NCBI GenBank assembly: GCA_944472135.2
Contig: OX235270.1
Span: 138,833,632 to 138,897,631 of the forward strand
Direction of reading: 5' to 3'
DNA: 64,000 nt
From: Trichobilharzia regenti
Lineage: Eukaryota; Platyhelminthes; Trematoda; Strigeidida; Schistosomatidae
The translations under genes were made by a program, and so were the position numbers. Below are positions 53,621-64,000 of this stretch, piece by piece. How positions within the stretch are numbered: the first letter of the stretch is position 1; each line of letters starts with the position of its first letter. The notes below the pieces were generated by a model that saw only the letters and a list, made by a program, of their open reading frames with translations, did no database searches and had not been told where the DNA came from.

Positions 53621-54517
53621 TCCACTGCTAGCCACCATCCACCAATTGTATACTAATTAAATACCCAGACATCGTCGAAGCATCTGCACAAGAAGCCGAC
53701 ATGTCAACCTGAGACCGAGCACTTCGGTCCAATCAATCGACGGGAAAATCAAAAAATTCAATTCAATGGTTTTCAAACAGTTTTCAACATTTTTCTGAAC
53801 TTACGAATACAGTCCGCCATGCAGACACAAATGGCGCAAATGGAGAATTCTGGAACCGACCTCGACACCATTTGATGCAGTAAAACAACTTAACATGACC
53901 TTATCTAGTTTTCGCCTCCACGATCAAATTTCTTTCCTGTTATGAAACTACGATAAGACTGCTGAAAAATGGAATAAATATATCACTGATCTCAACATAA
54001 TACATCAATAATCTTTAAGCCAAGGGTGCTGTTCACAACAAAGTTATATAGGAGAATTGACTTCAAGCTTTATTTTTCCCAGATATCTGTATTACATTCA
54101 TGTGATGTCTGGGTTTTTTTAATGCGAAGACAATATTTTTATATCTCTTTATGTGCTACACAGACTTTATAGCAGACTGTTCCGACTGACTCTCATGTCA
54201 GAGAGAACAACCAAACTGTAAATTCATCATACATCAAATTGTGTAATTTATATAATAACTTATCCATGCCTGTACAATTGGTATGTTCCTGCGTAAACAG
54301 GAAGAAATATATTATTGTTATTGTAATATTTGTTCACAGACCTTAGTAGAAATATTTTTTATATGTTGGTGTCACAATAAAGAATTCTCAAGCGGCCAAT
54401 CGGTGTTTTGGTTTGTGTGTCCGTTATTACTAAGCGTTTCTGAGAAACTTCAAGCGACAGCGTGAGCTCGAGCGTAGCAAGAGCTGGGCATAAACGGTTT
54501 ACGAGACGTTGCTGACA

Positions 54518-56188
54518 ACATTCTATAAAGTTAGTAGTGACTATTAACAAACAGAATGTCTATTTTAGGTATAGAGAATACATTTATTAGTGATTCAACA
54601 CAAAATACAATCTCAACGTTACTGGAAAGCACTTTCTTCAGCAACGAATCCCACGAGGTTACTGGAACTACAGATTACCTGAAAAATAAAAGAAGGGTTC
54701 ACAGGGTGTATACATGAATATAACTACCAATATAATATTAACAAGACAGCACAGTAAGAATTAATGAAAGTTTATATCAATGTGCGATTACATCAGCCAC
54801 TATTTTTGACACAAGTGGATATTTAGACGAAGTAATAAGAAGACATAATTTGTCTGAATCGTGTGGTGTAGTATTTGTGCAACATATTTTGGACAATCTG
54901 GTCACGCATGGACTTGTCATAAGAATACATATGAAATTAATACAGTTAAGAGGTTAGACATTAATTTAGGTGGAATTAAAATCACATATTGAAGGTCTAA
55001 ACAACAATGAAGCTCACTAAACCAAATATCACAGGCATTAGTACATCTACCCTGACTGGTATCAAAAGGAAGTTTAACAAAGGTTTCGTGTGATGACGAA
55101 TATTTTTGGAACTCACAAAGGTGGTTTAAACTTCCTAATTACACTTGGGCTTCCACAAACTTTAGGATACAATCCAAACACGTTTTACAGATAGGTTTAA
55201 AAATGTTTCAACTTCAATTTTATGTCCTGTCTCTATAAGACGTTTCGCGATAGAGGAGCTGGGTTTCCTGTTCTTACCATTAATAGCTTATGAAGATTCT
55301 GTTCGCTTCTAAAGGCACTTAGGAATATGATGCGTAGCCCTTACTTGCAGAAATCGATGAGTCCTAAATAGACACAGCAACCACTCCTAAACTTTCGGTC
55401 CATGGCTTGAAGAGATGTCGGACAATACTTCTAGGCGATTTCAAAATAATTTTGCCAATTAACTTCGAACAAACTCATATAATATAGAGCCAGGGAAATG
55501 ACAAAAATCGGAAGTTTATGAAACCAAACTCAATAATCGGACAAAATGACGTACACCTAAGATGTCTTTATGTACCGGATCACGAGGATGGTATTCAAAT
55601 CCACCAAATTGCTAAAATGTTACAGTGTGCATTTAACTCATTTAAATACTTTGGCAGAAAACAGTGAATGTTATAAGTGATTATAAAACATATTGCAGTT
55701 TCTGCCCATTTGCTAACACTAATTTTCGCTTGTATCTATGCATTCCATTGACTTTCAGCTACCAAAACACCACACAAAAGTGTGGAAGGATGCACGAATT
55801 CGATATCGAGCACATTCTTTGGTTCTTGCAACAGTAATAGCTACTGAACAATAGCTGATAGGGAAATTTGTGATCGAGTACAGGTTTCCACCAAGCTGCA
55901 AAGAAATTTATCGAATGACAGTCGTCAAAATGCACGCGAAGCTTACCCGGTATGCCAAATAATCATTGTATGAACCATGTATTTTAGCGTCCCGTCCCAC
56001 AAGCAATCAGTAAATGCTCTAGAACAATATCGAACAACAATTTTCATATAAATTCGTCCAACAAGAGCAAAATAAGCACCGAAATCGCGCCTATTGCGTT
56101 TTTCTGGACGACTAGCTCCAACTCGAAACAACGAAGCCGCGCAAATGCCGTCAAGGTTAAGCCAAAGGCTCCACTTCAAATAGGGGAT
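54518..56188. other. Unassigned sequence
   Basis: AT-rich DNA with no gene, RNA or transposon motif that I can support. Confidence 0.4.
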
Positions 56189-56836
56189 ATGCCTTATGAA
56201 CGCCCGATAGTTTTGACCTATAAAAATCGACGTCCCTCATTACTTGCCACTATTGACTATTATGGATGGCAACAACACGTCCAGACACCTACTCGTGGTG
56301 ACAACATGTTGGCACTTGTTTCTTGTCATGACACAATCTCAGTATCCACGTATGTTGGTAATAGATTTTCCAGTAGTGACCATAGAACGGTACTCTGCTC
56401 TCTGCCTTTCTCACCACTAAATACAGGAAACAAACAAGATTCAGGGAGCACAATATGTCGTAGTTACAAATATACAGACTGGGGATTAGTCCAAGAACTT
56501 ATCCGACACTGTCAATGGGATGACTATTTTACCAATGACTCCCTGGAGGCCGTAGTAACCCTAGTTTACAGGAACGTTACCCTTTGTCTAGATACAGTTG
56601 CTCCAAAGAAAATAGTGAAATTAAGTAGACACCGAGCTGAATATATTCCAAGGCCACACAGCAATAAGTTAAGGAAGCTGAAGAAACAGTACTATTCCAA
56701 TAAGGATATATCACTACTGCTCTCAATCCACGAGTCTCTTGAATCTATCAAGCGCCTACCCTCTCAAAAGGACCACGATGAAGAGTTAACCGCACATGAA
56801 AGTACCTCCAAAGTTTATAACTTAAAGGCACTGTAA
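56189..56836 (+). pseudogene. CR1-type ORF2 endonuclease fragment
   Basis: The frame matches the endonuclease end and following linker of the ORF2 at 49604: YYGWQQHVQTPTRGDNML, FSSSDHRTVLCSLPFS, WDDYFTNDSL, NVTLCLDTVAP. The diverged copy lacks the catalytic N-terminal half and the RT. It is cut at 56832 by the BEL LTR. Confidence 0.7.
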
Positions 56837-57334
56837 ATGGGGTGAGGAATGAACGATCAATTCATGGTTGTTTGCTCAAAATCAACTTCCCCAATTTTCG
56901 CGGAGGCATCAATACGACAGTCATCATCTCATCGGTCGCTGTTCAGAAAGAAGTCAGGAGACAACCATCAGAAGTAATCTTGTGATTTATTATTGTAATA
57001 TTTGTTCACAGACCTTAGTAGAAATATTTTTTATATGTTGGTGTCACAATAAAGAATTCCCAAGCGGCCAATCGGTGTTTTGGTTTGTGTGTCCGTTATT
57101 ACTAAGCGTTTCTGAAAAACCGCAAGGAACAGCGTGAGCTCGAGCGTAGCAAGAGCTGGGCATTAACGGTTCATGAGACGTGATTGACAGTTTCTGATGG
57201 TAGAAACAGACTTTGGTGGATTCAGACAGTTGGTGAAAGTTTGGATAGTCACCGTTCATCTTTCCTGGTGCCGGTCAGGTCCTCTTTGAACAAGCAATAT
57301 CTGGAACTCTTTTGGAATTGGTTCAAGTTCAACA

Positions 57335-58462
57335 ATGCCTGGGTCAAAGAAGGGACAGAGTGTCTTGGATACAAACAGGAAAGTAAGTCATCGTGACTTG
57401 TCTGTTAATTGTAACGATGTGTCTGATGTTAAGCATGACATGGTTGATGTTACTGTTTCGCCGTTCAGGGATAATAGGAACATCAAACTCCCTAAGTTTG
57501 AACCACGGTGTTTTGATGGAAACCCAGCTGATTATTTACAATTTGTGAAGGAGTTTGAGATCATGTTGAGTGGTTTTTTATTAAATGATGAATTGAAGTT
57601 AGTGTATTTGATGAGGTATTGCACTGGAGATGCTGCAAGAGCTATACAGTGCTGTAAGTTTATGAAGCCAAAAGAGGGCTACGATGAGGCTATGAGCATA
57701 TTACGTCAAAGGTTTGGAAGACCTTCGATGATTGCAAGGAAATTATTCGAGGCTGTTAAGGGTAATGGTGGTCAATTACAGGATGACTCTCAGGCACTCA
57801 CTGAGTTTTTAGATAATTTGCTAATTTACAAGAATGGAATGATTTCGATGAATCGAATGAGTGACCTCAACTCGAGTTTTATACTAGAAGTAATAGCAAG
57901 ACGTCTACCTACTCGACTGCAAAGGAAGTGGGTGAAGATAAGCTCCCGTATGGAGGATGAGGGTATCGAGCCAAAGTTTGATGATATCCTGAAACTGGTA
58001 AAAGATAGTGTCAATCAATCTATGAGCAAGTTCGCCAGTCTATTACATCTCACCCCTAGAATAGAGCAGTCTGAGGGTAAAACGCAATCATTGATGACGA
58101 ATAGGCCTCAGAGAGGTGGTTATCGAGAAGGCTCCATGATGTATAGTAATGCATATAGACCTAGTGAGTGTAACAGGTTTCGTAGTACATCCTCAACAGA
58201 TAAGTTACAAGATGCAAGACAAACACGGTTGTGTTTTACACGTGTGCAAGAGGTGTATACAGAAGTGAACTGTGAACCGGTGAGCAAGTTCAGTGATAAG
58301 CTAAATGTAAACTCCAGGCCTGACTCCGAATTGTGGGACGATTACGGTGCGGTGAAGAAGTCTGTAGTTGCAACTGGTAAGCCATTGTTGAATAGAGTGT
58401 CACAGAATAGAGTTGCTGCTTCAGAGTGCAGTTCTGACTCCAAATGTTTACTCGAAGATTGA
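57335..58462 (+). CDS. gag: BEL/Pao Gag, truncated by fusion to the 3' LTR
   Basis: 375 codons almost identical to the first ~365 of the Gag at 30576 (differences such as DTNRKVSHRD for DANRKVSHGD and PADYLQF for PVDYLQF). The DUF1759-like part is complete. At about codon 368 the frame passes through a short unrelated stretch into LTR sequence and stops, so the low-complexity and hydrophobic C-terminal regions are missing. Confidence 0.8.
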   Translation: MPGSKKGQSVLDTNRKVSHRDLSVNCNDVSDVKHDMVDVTVSPFRDNRNIKLPKFEPRCFDGNPADYLQFVKEFEIMLSGFLLNDELKLVYLMRYCTGDAARAIQCCKFMKPKEGYDEAMSILRQRFGRPSMIARKLFEAVKGNGGQLQDDSQALTEFLDNLLIYKNGMISMNRMSDLNSSFILEVIARRLPTRLQRKWVKISSRMEDEGIEPKFDDILKLVKDSVNQSMSKFASLLHLTPRIEQSEGKTQSLMTNRPQRGGYREGSMMYSNAYRPSECNRFRSTSSTDKLQDARQTRLCFTRVQEVYTEVNCEPVSKFSDKLNVNSRPDSELWDDYGAVKKSVVATGKPLLNRVSQNRVAASECSSDSKCLLED

Positions 58463-58776
58463 ACGATCAATTCATGGTTGTTTGCTCAAAATCAACTTCC
58501 CCAATTTTCGCGGAGGCATCAATACGACAGTCATCATCTCATCGGTCGCTGTTCAGAAAGAAGTCAGGAGACAACCATCAGAAGTAATCTTGTGATTTAT
58601 TATTGTAATATTTGTTCACAGACCTTAGTAGAAATATTTTTTATATGTTGGTGTCACAATAAAGAATTCCCAAGCGGCCAATCGGTGTTTTGGTTTGTGT
58701 GTCCGTTATTACTAAGCGTTTCTGAGAAACTTCAAGCGACAGAGTGAGCCCGAGCGTAGCAAGAGCTGGGCATTAA

Positions 58777-58980
58777 TGAAATTTAATTTATGCTTATCCA
58801 TGCCTGTATATTTGGTGTGTCCTACACAAGTAGGAAAAAATGTGTACTTTATTAAAACATTATTATTAATTATGATTGCTAATCGTATATGTAATTTATC
58901 ATATTGATGATGCCTGTAAACTGGCGTCTCTCATGTACAAAATGAGAATATACTATTATTATTATTATTATTATTATTAT
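58777..58980 (+). mobile_element. 5'-truncated CR1-type tail inserted in the BEL 3' LTR
   Basis: About 204 bp between gcattaa and aacggttt of the LTR. It is the same 3' tail as 59600-59797 (catccatgcctgta, gatgatgcctgtaaactgg) ending in about ten ATT units. The solo LTR at 41153 lacks it. Confidence 0.8.
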
Positions 58981-59005
58981 AACGGTTTACGAGACGTGGC
59001 TGACA

Positions 59006-59797
59006 TATGTATATATTTATTAATCACTCCTTAAGGACTCCTCTTGCTTTCTTTTGCTTTGCTGTTGTTTGTCTTCTGTTTTCTCTCACCATTTTAGCTT
59101 CCATTTGACATTTGAATGAGAATGAAGAATGTGGATGTTTGACCATTTACAATGACAAATGATCTGCAAACATTATTGGTCCCATATCTTTCAGTTGCCT
59201 AGTTAATAACGGATTAACTTTCCCCACGACGCAACCTGGATTACATTTGTGGAATATACTCTTATACCAATGGAAAAGTATCAATTTGTAATACAACGTC
59301 ACGATCGTAACTTATAACATAACTGATCGTATCTGTAAAATTAGCTTTCTTATTACCCAATTTGGATATAAATCAAAAATGAGATTCGGACTTGTACATA
59401 CCTAAGTTATATTGTGGAATTACTTCAAGCTTTATTTTTTCCCAAGTATTTTTAATCCATCCAAAACTTACTTGGGTTTTTATATTAATGCTAAGTCAAT
59501 GTTCCTATATTTCATGATGTGCTCCATTGAATGACTGGCTATCATATTGTTCCCACAAACCAAAGACAAAACGTCAGCAAACATGTAATTTAACCATAAA
59601 CCAAATTTATGAAATTTAAATAATGCTTATCCATGCCTGTACATTTGGTGTGTCCTACACAGGTAGGAAAAAATGTGTACTTTATTAAAACATTATTATT
59701 AGGTATGACTGCTAATCGTATATGTAATTTATCATATTGATGATGCCTGTAAACTGGCGTCTCTCATGTACAAAATGAAAATATACTATTATTATTA
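59006..59797 (+). mobile_element. CR1-type 3' end, inverted duplicate of 40361-41152
   Basis: The plus-strand copy of the 3' UTR and (ATT)n tail block. It is joined to the BEL LTR at exactly the base where the other copy is joined to the solo LTR (ctgaca followed by tatgtatata). Confidence 0.75.
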
Positions 59798-60170
59798 TGT
59801 CATCATTGTTTTCATTTCGTTGGCTTTCTCTAATTGTTGTAACTTCCACATCTCTTCACTCTTTTCCGTTGTTATTTGTATCTCTCAACACCTCTATTCA
59901 CGCTTTTTTGATTTATAGCTTTTTTGACGCTGCATGTCCTTTGGATTTCCTTTGAAATTGGCCTCTTTCAATCCACGTCCCCCCTCATTCATTTACGGCT
60001 TTCTTTTCTGCTTCAATCTCAAAGTGATTACGTGGAGTCTTTTACAATAGTGCTTTTTCCGTTTGCTTTTTTATTTTTGTTTGTTTTGTTTATTTTGGTT
60101 GAACCATTTGTCAAGTCACGGGTGAGGGCCTATGAACGGCCCGTGGCACAACTATCATACTACCACATAC
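59798..60170. other. Unassigned, pyrimidine-rich
   Basis: T/C-rich sequence with no supportable gene; the last bases lead into the leader of the ORF1-bearing LINE. Confidence 0.4.
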
Positions 60171-61000
60171 TACGCGGTACGTTCGAATCTGGTTAAACTT
60201 TTGCACGTGTTTTCGCTGATATTCATTTTTCTGTTCTGCTATATTATCACCAATAATAATGGGCAAAAGCAATAAAAAACGTGTTCTTAGGAACACTAGT
60301 AACTTAGAAAATAGCTTAAGCTTATCGAGTAGCGCATTAACACCCCTTAAATCAGCTGCAGTTAGTAGTTCACCCAATATAAACGGTTCCAACATAATGC
60401 TAACCCCTGTAATTCAGGTGGAAGATATCCTGTCACAAAAGGGAGAGATTACTAACTTAGCCTGCATCATAAATGACATGCAGCAACAAATAAATGAACT
60501 CAGGACGAAACTAAATCAACTTGACCAGGTACCAGAAACAATCCTCCATCTTAAAAGGGAACTGGGGGATCTCACTTTCCTAAAACTCTTTAAGCTCAGG
60601 ACTAAACCTACCGATGCTGAATTGGAACATGCTAAGGAGCTAGAAAACGTTATGGACTATTTGTCGAGACTTGCTTCTAAGCAGAACGCCATAGTGTACA
60701 ACATACCTGACAAAGAGCACATAAAATCGGTTCAGCACTCCTTGTTAAGAGCTGCCAACCTTCTTAGTACACCCTGTCAGTGTATTAGACTAAATAAAAA
60801 AGAGACAAACCGCACATGTCCCATACTTTTCAGGTTTGACAGCTGTATTATAGCCGAACAATTCAGGAAATCTGAAGATATTTTGGCTTCCACTAAAAAA
60901 TTCAAAAATCTTAAAATAGTCCCGGACAAAACCCCCAACCAACGACAAGTAGCTAAGAATACCATAGATACAAACACGATTATACCACAAATCGTGAATA
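60171..61000 (+). mobile_element. CR1-type LINE 5' end with ORF1, cut by a gypsy LTR
   Basis: The leader (gcggtacgttc near 60174) is followed by ORF1 from the ATG at 60259. The frame contains SNKKRVLRNTSNLENS, TPVIQVEDILS, a coiled-coil-like ACIINDMQQQINELRTKL, QNAIVYNIPDKE and CPILFRFDS. It is related to the ORF1s at 39382 (close) and 48022 (distant). At 61001 the sequence changes to a gypsy LTR; the frame continues by chance to 61224. The remainder of the LINE, if present, lies beyond the right window edge. Confidence 0.65.
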
Positions 61001-61459
61001 TGTGGTGGACCTTTTATTCTGTTAGCTTAGTTACCCAAATTCAAACAGAAAATAAAGTACCAAATCAGTTTAGTTACGGGAAGAATGTATCAAAGTTTGG
61101 TTACTTGGGTTTACAAAGATCCAAAGTCCACAATAAACGTTATAGACTCCAGGTGCTGCGGGAAGACTGCTCCAGTACTAATTCTCCAATGTTGACGTTG
61201 CCGGAGGTCGACCAAAGTACGTAGGAAGAACTACGGTGCTCCTGCAAAAATCAGAGATAGAAAGCAGGTGATTAAAATTGATCGACGGCAGTTGAGATGG
61301 TGGAGAAGACGGAGAGTCGAAGGCAGAACTATATATTTATTCAAAACCCGAGGTAAAGTTCAAAGTACAGAGTTTATGGTTAAAACAAAGTAGTGTACAA
61401 TATGTTCATTTCTTACATAGTAGTAAAATTTGGATAAGTTTATTTTTGAGGACTCCACA
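61001..61459 (-). repeat. Ty3/gypsy 3' LTR
   Basis: 459 bp with terminal TGTGG...CCACA inverted bases. On the minus strand it is preceded by the purine tract TAAGAGGGGGAGCCC (61474-61460), the expected primer site for plus-strand synthesis. It lies downstream of the pol frame as a 3' LTR should. It interrupts a CR1-type ORF1. Confidence 0.75.
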
Positions 61460-61474
61460 GGGCTCCCCCTCTTA

Positions 61475-61915
61475 GAGGTCCGGAGGACCATCAGTACTGT
61501 CCTCGTGGACGATTACATGAATATAAGCAATATAAATAAGGGATAATGTCAACAATAAGGATAACAAAAAATAACAATAACAACAATAAGGATACAAAGT
61601 TAGATCAGGATGTATGGCATGCATCCGTGTCGTATAAAGTTTAGCACATACAAGCACATACAGGAATTTAAAAAAAATCAAAACTTGTTGTAATTTTAAA
61701 TAAAAAATTTATGTACATAATAAACCATGACATGTTCGTTAACATTTGTGAAATTCATATCTAAATAGATATATACATATACTTGGTGAATGCGTGTGCT
61801 TGCAGTACCGTTAACGAACAGCAAACAATAATACTAATAAATATTTATGGTTATAATGAAATGAATGTCAACAACAATAGTAATGAGAAGAATGTCTAAA
61901 TGAGGTTAACGTATT
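61475..61915 (-). other. Gypsy 3' untranslated region
   Basis: AT-rich sequence between the pol stop codon and the polypurine tract. No additional frame such as env is recognised. Confidence 0.6.
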
Positions 61916-61921
61916 TTATGT

Positions 61922-62009
<88 letters not shown>

Positions 62010-64000
62010 GGAGTTGAATTGAATTTCTGATTGTTCATTGGTGTCGGCGTTGCTACTGTTTCATGTTCGCTGTCGGTGTACGCTGGTTTAAGACGGTCGA
62101 TAGAAACAGTCTCCGGTTTACCATGTTTGTTCAGCGTGAAGTATTTATCGGTGCGTTTAAGTACTAGAAAAGGACCTTCATATGGATGCTGTAAACCTTT
62201 TCTAATGGCATCGACGCGAACAAATACAAATTTGCTAGTGAGTAGATTCTTATTTACTTGAGCTTTCTGAAGTGATTGGCGAGGGGCTACTGGTCGAAGC
62301 TGAAGCATATGCTGGGTAAGGCGGTTGGTGAAGTCGGAGATATTTACTTCAGTTGAATCATTAGACGGAACTAACTGACCAGGCAATGTGAGGGTAGTAC
62401 CATACACAAGTTGAGCTGGTGTACATCCCAAATCTTCTTTTACAGTTGATCGGATACTGAGAAGAACTAATGGTAGGTGTTCACTCCACTTAGATGAGTC
62501 AGCTTGTGCCATAAGCGAGCTTTTCAGTTGTCGATGGAAACGTTCCACCAGACCATTCGCTGCAGGATGATAAGCTGTAGTGGAGATATGGTTCACTCCA
62601 AGGAGTCTCGTAAACTCTCGAAACAGAGTTGATTGAAATTGAGCTCCTCGGTCTGTTGTAATAGTTGTGGGTACTCCGTAGTTTGACACCCAGCGATCTA
62701 AGAAAACCAAAGCGATATTTTCTGCAGATATATCGTTGAGTGGACAAGCAATAGCCCATCGGGTAAATCGATCAATCGCAGTAAGTATATGAGTAAATCC
62801 TCTGGATGGCGGTAATGGTCCAATAATATCTATATGAACGTGTTGAAATCGTTTATCCGGTAAATTGAACTGTTTTGGAGGTGTGACGGTATGATGATGT
62901 ACCTTGGATCTTTGACATTGCAAGCATTGTCGGGCCCATTTCCGAATATCGGAGTTCATCTTGGGCCAAACAAAACGCTCGCTGATCAACTTGACTGTAG
63001 CACGCACTCCAGGATGAGACAATGAATGTAGATGTTCAAACAAAGGTTTTCGACAACTTAGTGGAACAAAAGGTCTATGAACGCCCGTTGAAACGTCGCA
63101 GACGATAGTTGTATCAGACAGGGGAATAGGTACATCCTGCAACTGTAGGGAGGAGTTTCGTCTACAAGTATGGAGTTCGGCGTCATTTTTCTGCAGCTTG
63201 GCAATATTGTCTAAGCTAATATCTATCGAAGATAGGTGATTAACGTCACATCGAGACAAAGAATCGGCTACGATATTGGAATCTCCTTTGATGAACTGGA
63301 TGTCTGTTGAGAATTGTGAGATGTAATCCAGTTGTCTGGCTTCTCTCGGAGAGTGTCTGTCCAACGAAGTGGTGAAAGCATAACAAAGAGGCTTATGGTC
63401 GGTTAAGATAGTAAAATGTCGACCTTGTAGTAAGAAGCTGAAATGTTTCACTGCTAGGTAGATGGCTAACAGTTCTCTGCCAAAGGTACTGTAACGAGTT
63501 TGCGCAGGTTCCAACTTCTTGGAGAAGAAAGCAAGTGGAGTGATGTCATTATTGAACTTTTGTTGTAAAACTGCTCCCACTGCTACCTGCGATGCATCTG
63601 TACATAAAATGAGTGAAGCTTCTGGGTTGATATGAGATAACATTACAACGTTGGATAAGGCATCTTTTGCATTATTAAATGCTGCTTTTGCTTCTTCAGA
63701 CCACTGAAATTTCTTCGAATTGCATCTAAGTAGGTCGGTCAGTGGCTGAACTATGGAGGCACATGATGGAATAAAACGTCGGTAGAAGTTGAACATCCCG
63801 AGAAAACGTCTAAGTTTCTTTAAGGAATCAGGTTCGGGAAAGTTCTTAATAGTTTCTATCTTATCTTCGGTAGGTCTGATGCCTTCGGCAGTTATTCGAT
63901 GTCCTAAGAATTCAATGGAAGGGGAACCAAAAATACATTTCTTTGGATTGATAACAACTCCAAATTGTTCAAACCTTTGAAATAACAAGCTTAAGTGTTC
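61916..64000 (-). CDS. pol: Ty3/gypsy Pol: RT end, RNase H, integrase (5' part outside window)
   Basis: The complement is open from the window edge to a TAA at 61916. Counting from the Leu codon at 63988: the RT thumb region (CIFGSPSIEFLGH, RRFLGMFNFYRRFI), RNase H with TDAS (D131), E172, D197 (TDHKP) and D242 (ADSLSR), then an HHCC zinc region (HSLSHPG, CLQC 355-358) and a DD35E integrase core: D387 (HIDIIGPLPPS), D446 (TTDRGAQF) and E482 (NGLVERFHR). All catalytic residues are present. After residue ~660 the frame passes into 28 Phe codons made by a poly(T) run, so the natural C terminus is altered or the run is an assembly artefact. Confidence 0.9.
61923..62006 (+). repeat. Poly(A) tract, 84 bp
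   Basis: 84 consecutive A on the plus strand, that is poly(T) at the end of the gypsy pol frame. It lies inside the element rather than at its end. Confidence 0.95.

Larger units (their letters stand above)
53407..53651. repeat. Inverted repeat, 105-bp arms, of an Sm-alpha-like SINE
   Basis: The arms 53407-53511 and 53547-53651 are complementary except at one position (53469/53589); the loop is 35 bases. The loop on the minus strand contains gggttcaagcctcgg, a B-box-like element, continuous with the left arm, so the minus-strand arm is the natural SINE orientation and the plus-strand arm is its fold-back copy. The arms contain a schistosome hammerhead ribozyme each. Confidence 0.9.
47890..54318 (+). 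mobile_element. Near full-length two-ORF CR1-type LINE
   Basis: The element lies inside a BEL LTR. It has a short leader (gcggtgcgttc near 47894, similar to gcggtacgttc near 60174), ORF1, ORF2, and a long 3' UTR (to ~54318) with the catccatgcctgtac tail block at 54264-54275 and a short ATT-rich terminus. The 3' region also carries a hammerhead-bearing inverted repeat at 53407-53651. The boundaries are approximate because the AT-rich tail merges with LTR sequence. Confidence 0.75.
46777..54517 (+). mobile_element. BEL element remnant split by a CR1-type LINE
   Basis: A 5' LTR (46777 to ~47085, lacking its last ~50 bp) is fused to the BEL 3' internal region (47090-47735, matching 33031-33681). 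The 3' LTR starts at 47736, is interrupted near 47890 by a LINE, and resumes near 54318, ending GCTGACA at 54517. The flanks acatg (46772-46776) and acatt (54518-54522) are a probable slightly decayed target duplication. gag and pol are entirely deleted. Confidence 0.8.
56832..59005 (+). mobile_element. BEL/Pao element with truncated gag
   Basis: 5' LTR 56832-57189 (its first ~20 bases diverged), gag, then a direct jump at 58455 into the 3' LTR, which lacks its first ~14 bases and ends GCTGACA at 59005. A LINE tail interrupts the 3' LTR at 58777-58980. There is no pol. No target duplication is seen, and the right flank is an inverted duplicate of the flank at 41152-40361. Confidence 0.8.

Overview
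The window reads as flatworm nuclear DNA, most likely from a schistosome or a close trematode relative. The reasons are: a nuclear, intron-split mitochondrial succinate dehydrogenase gene with introns of only 30-31 nt next to introns of 2-9 kb; dense RTE-type and CR1-type non-LTR retrotransposons of the kinds common in schistosomes; BEL/Pao and Ty3/gypsy LTR elements; and a schistosome-type (Sm-alpha-like) hammerhead ribozyme repeat. The species assignment is inference; no search could be run.

Layout. 1-4.9 kb: three RTE-type fragments in opposing orientations, the first (minus strand) running off the left edge with an open endonuclease frame. 4.4-8.6 kb: a tRNA-like SINE and otherwise unassigned sequence. 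8.6-11.8 kb: a decayed plus-strand RTE copy, itself carrying a 269-bp insertion. 12.8-28.5 kb (minus strand): the complete succinate dehydrogenase flavoprotein gene (SDHA), six exons encoding 650 aa. Its large introns hold an RTE 3' fragment, a better preserved but dead RTE copy, and a CR1-like element with an uninterrupted 948-codon endonuclease/reverse transcriptase frame, all antisense to SDHA.

29.4-36.8 kb: the most unusual block. A pair of imperfect inverted termini with subterminal repeats encloses a minus-strand multi-exon gene whose protein contains a DUF4806-like stretch. Five of its introns are 32-34 nt. A 3.9-kb gag-only BEL/Pao element with a 5-bp target duplication sits inside its last intron. 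I interpret the block as a DNA transposon, or a gene descended from one, that I cannot match to a described family.

36.8-46.7 kb: LINE debris, including a CR1-like remnant with two separate insertions that each have clear target-site duplications, and a solo BEL LTR. 46.8-54.5 kb: a three-level nest, with a BEL LTR pair split by a near full-length two-ORF CR1-type element, whose 3' region contains a 105-bp-arm inverted repeat bearing hammerhead ribozymes on both strands. 56.2-59.8 kb: a second gag-bearing BEL element with a LINE tail inserted in its 3' LTR; its right flank is an inverted duplicate of the flank of the solo LTR 18 kb away. 60.2-64 kb: a CR1-type ORF1 interrupted by a Ty3/gypsy element (minus strand) that leaves the window on the right.

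The only clear host metabolic gene is SDHA. Everything else is mobile DNA, its remains, or sequence I could not assign.
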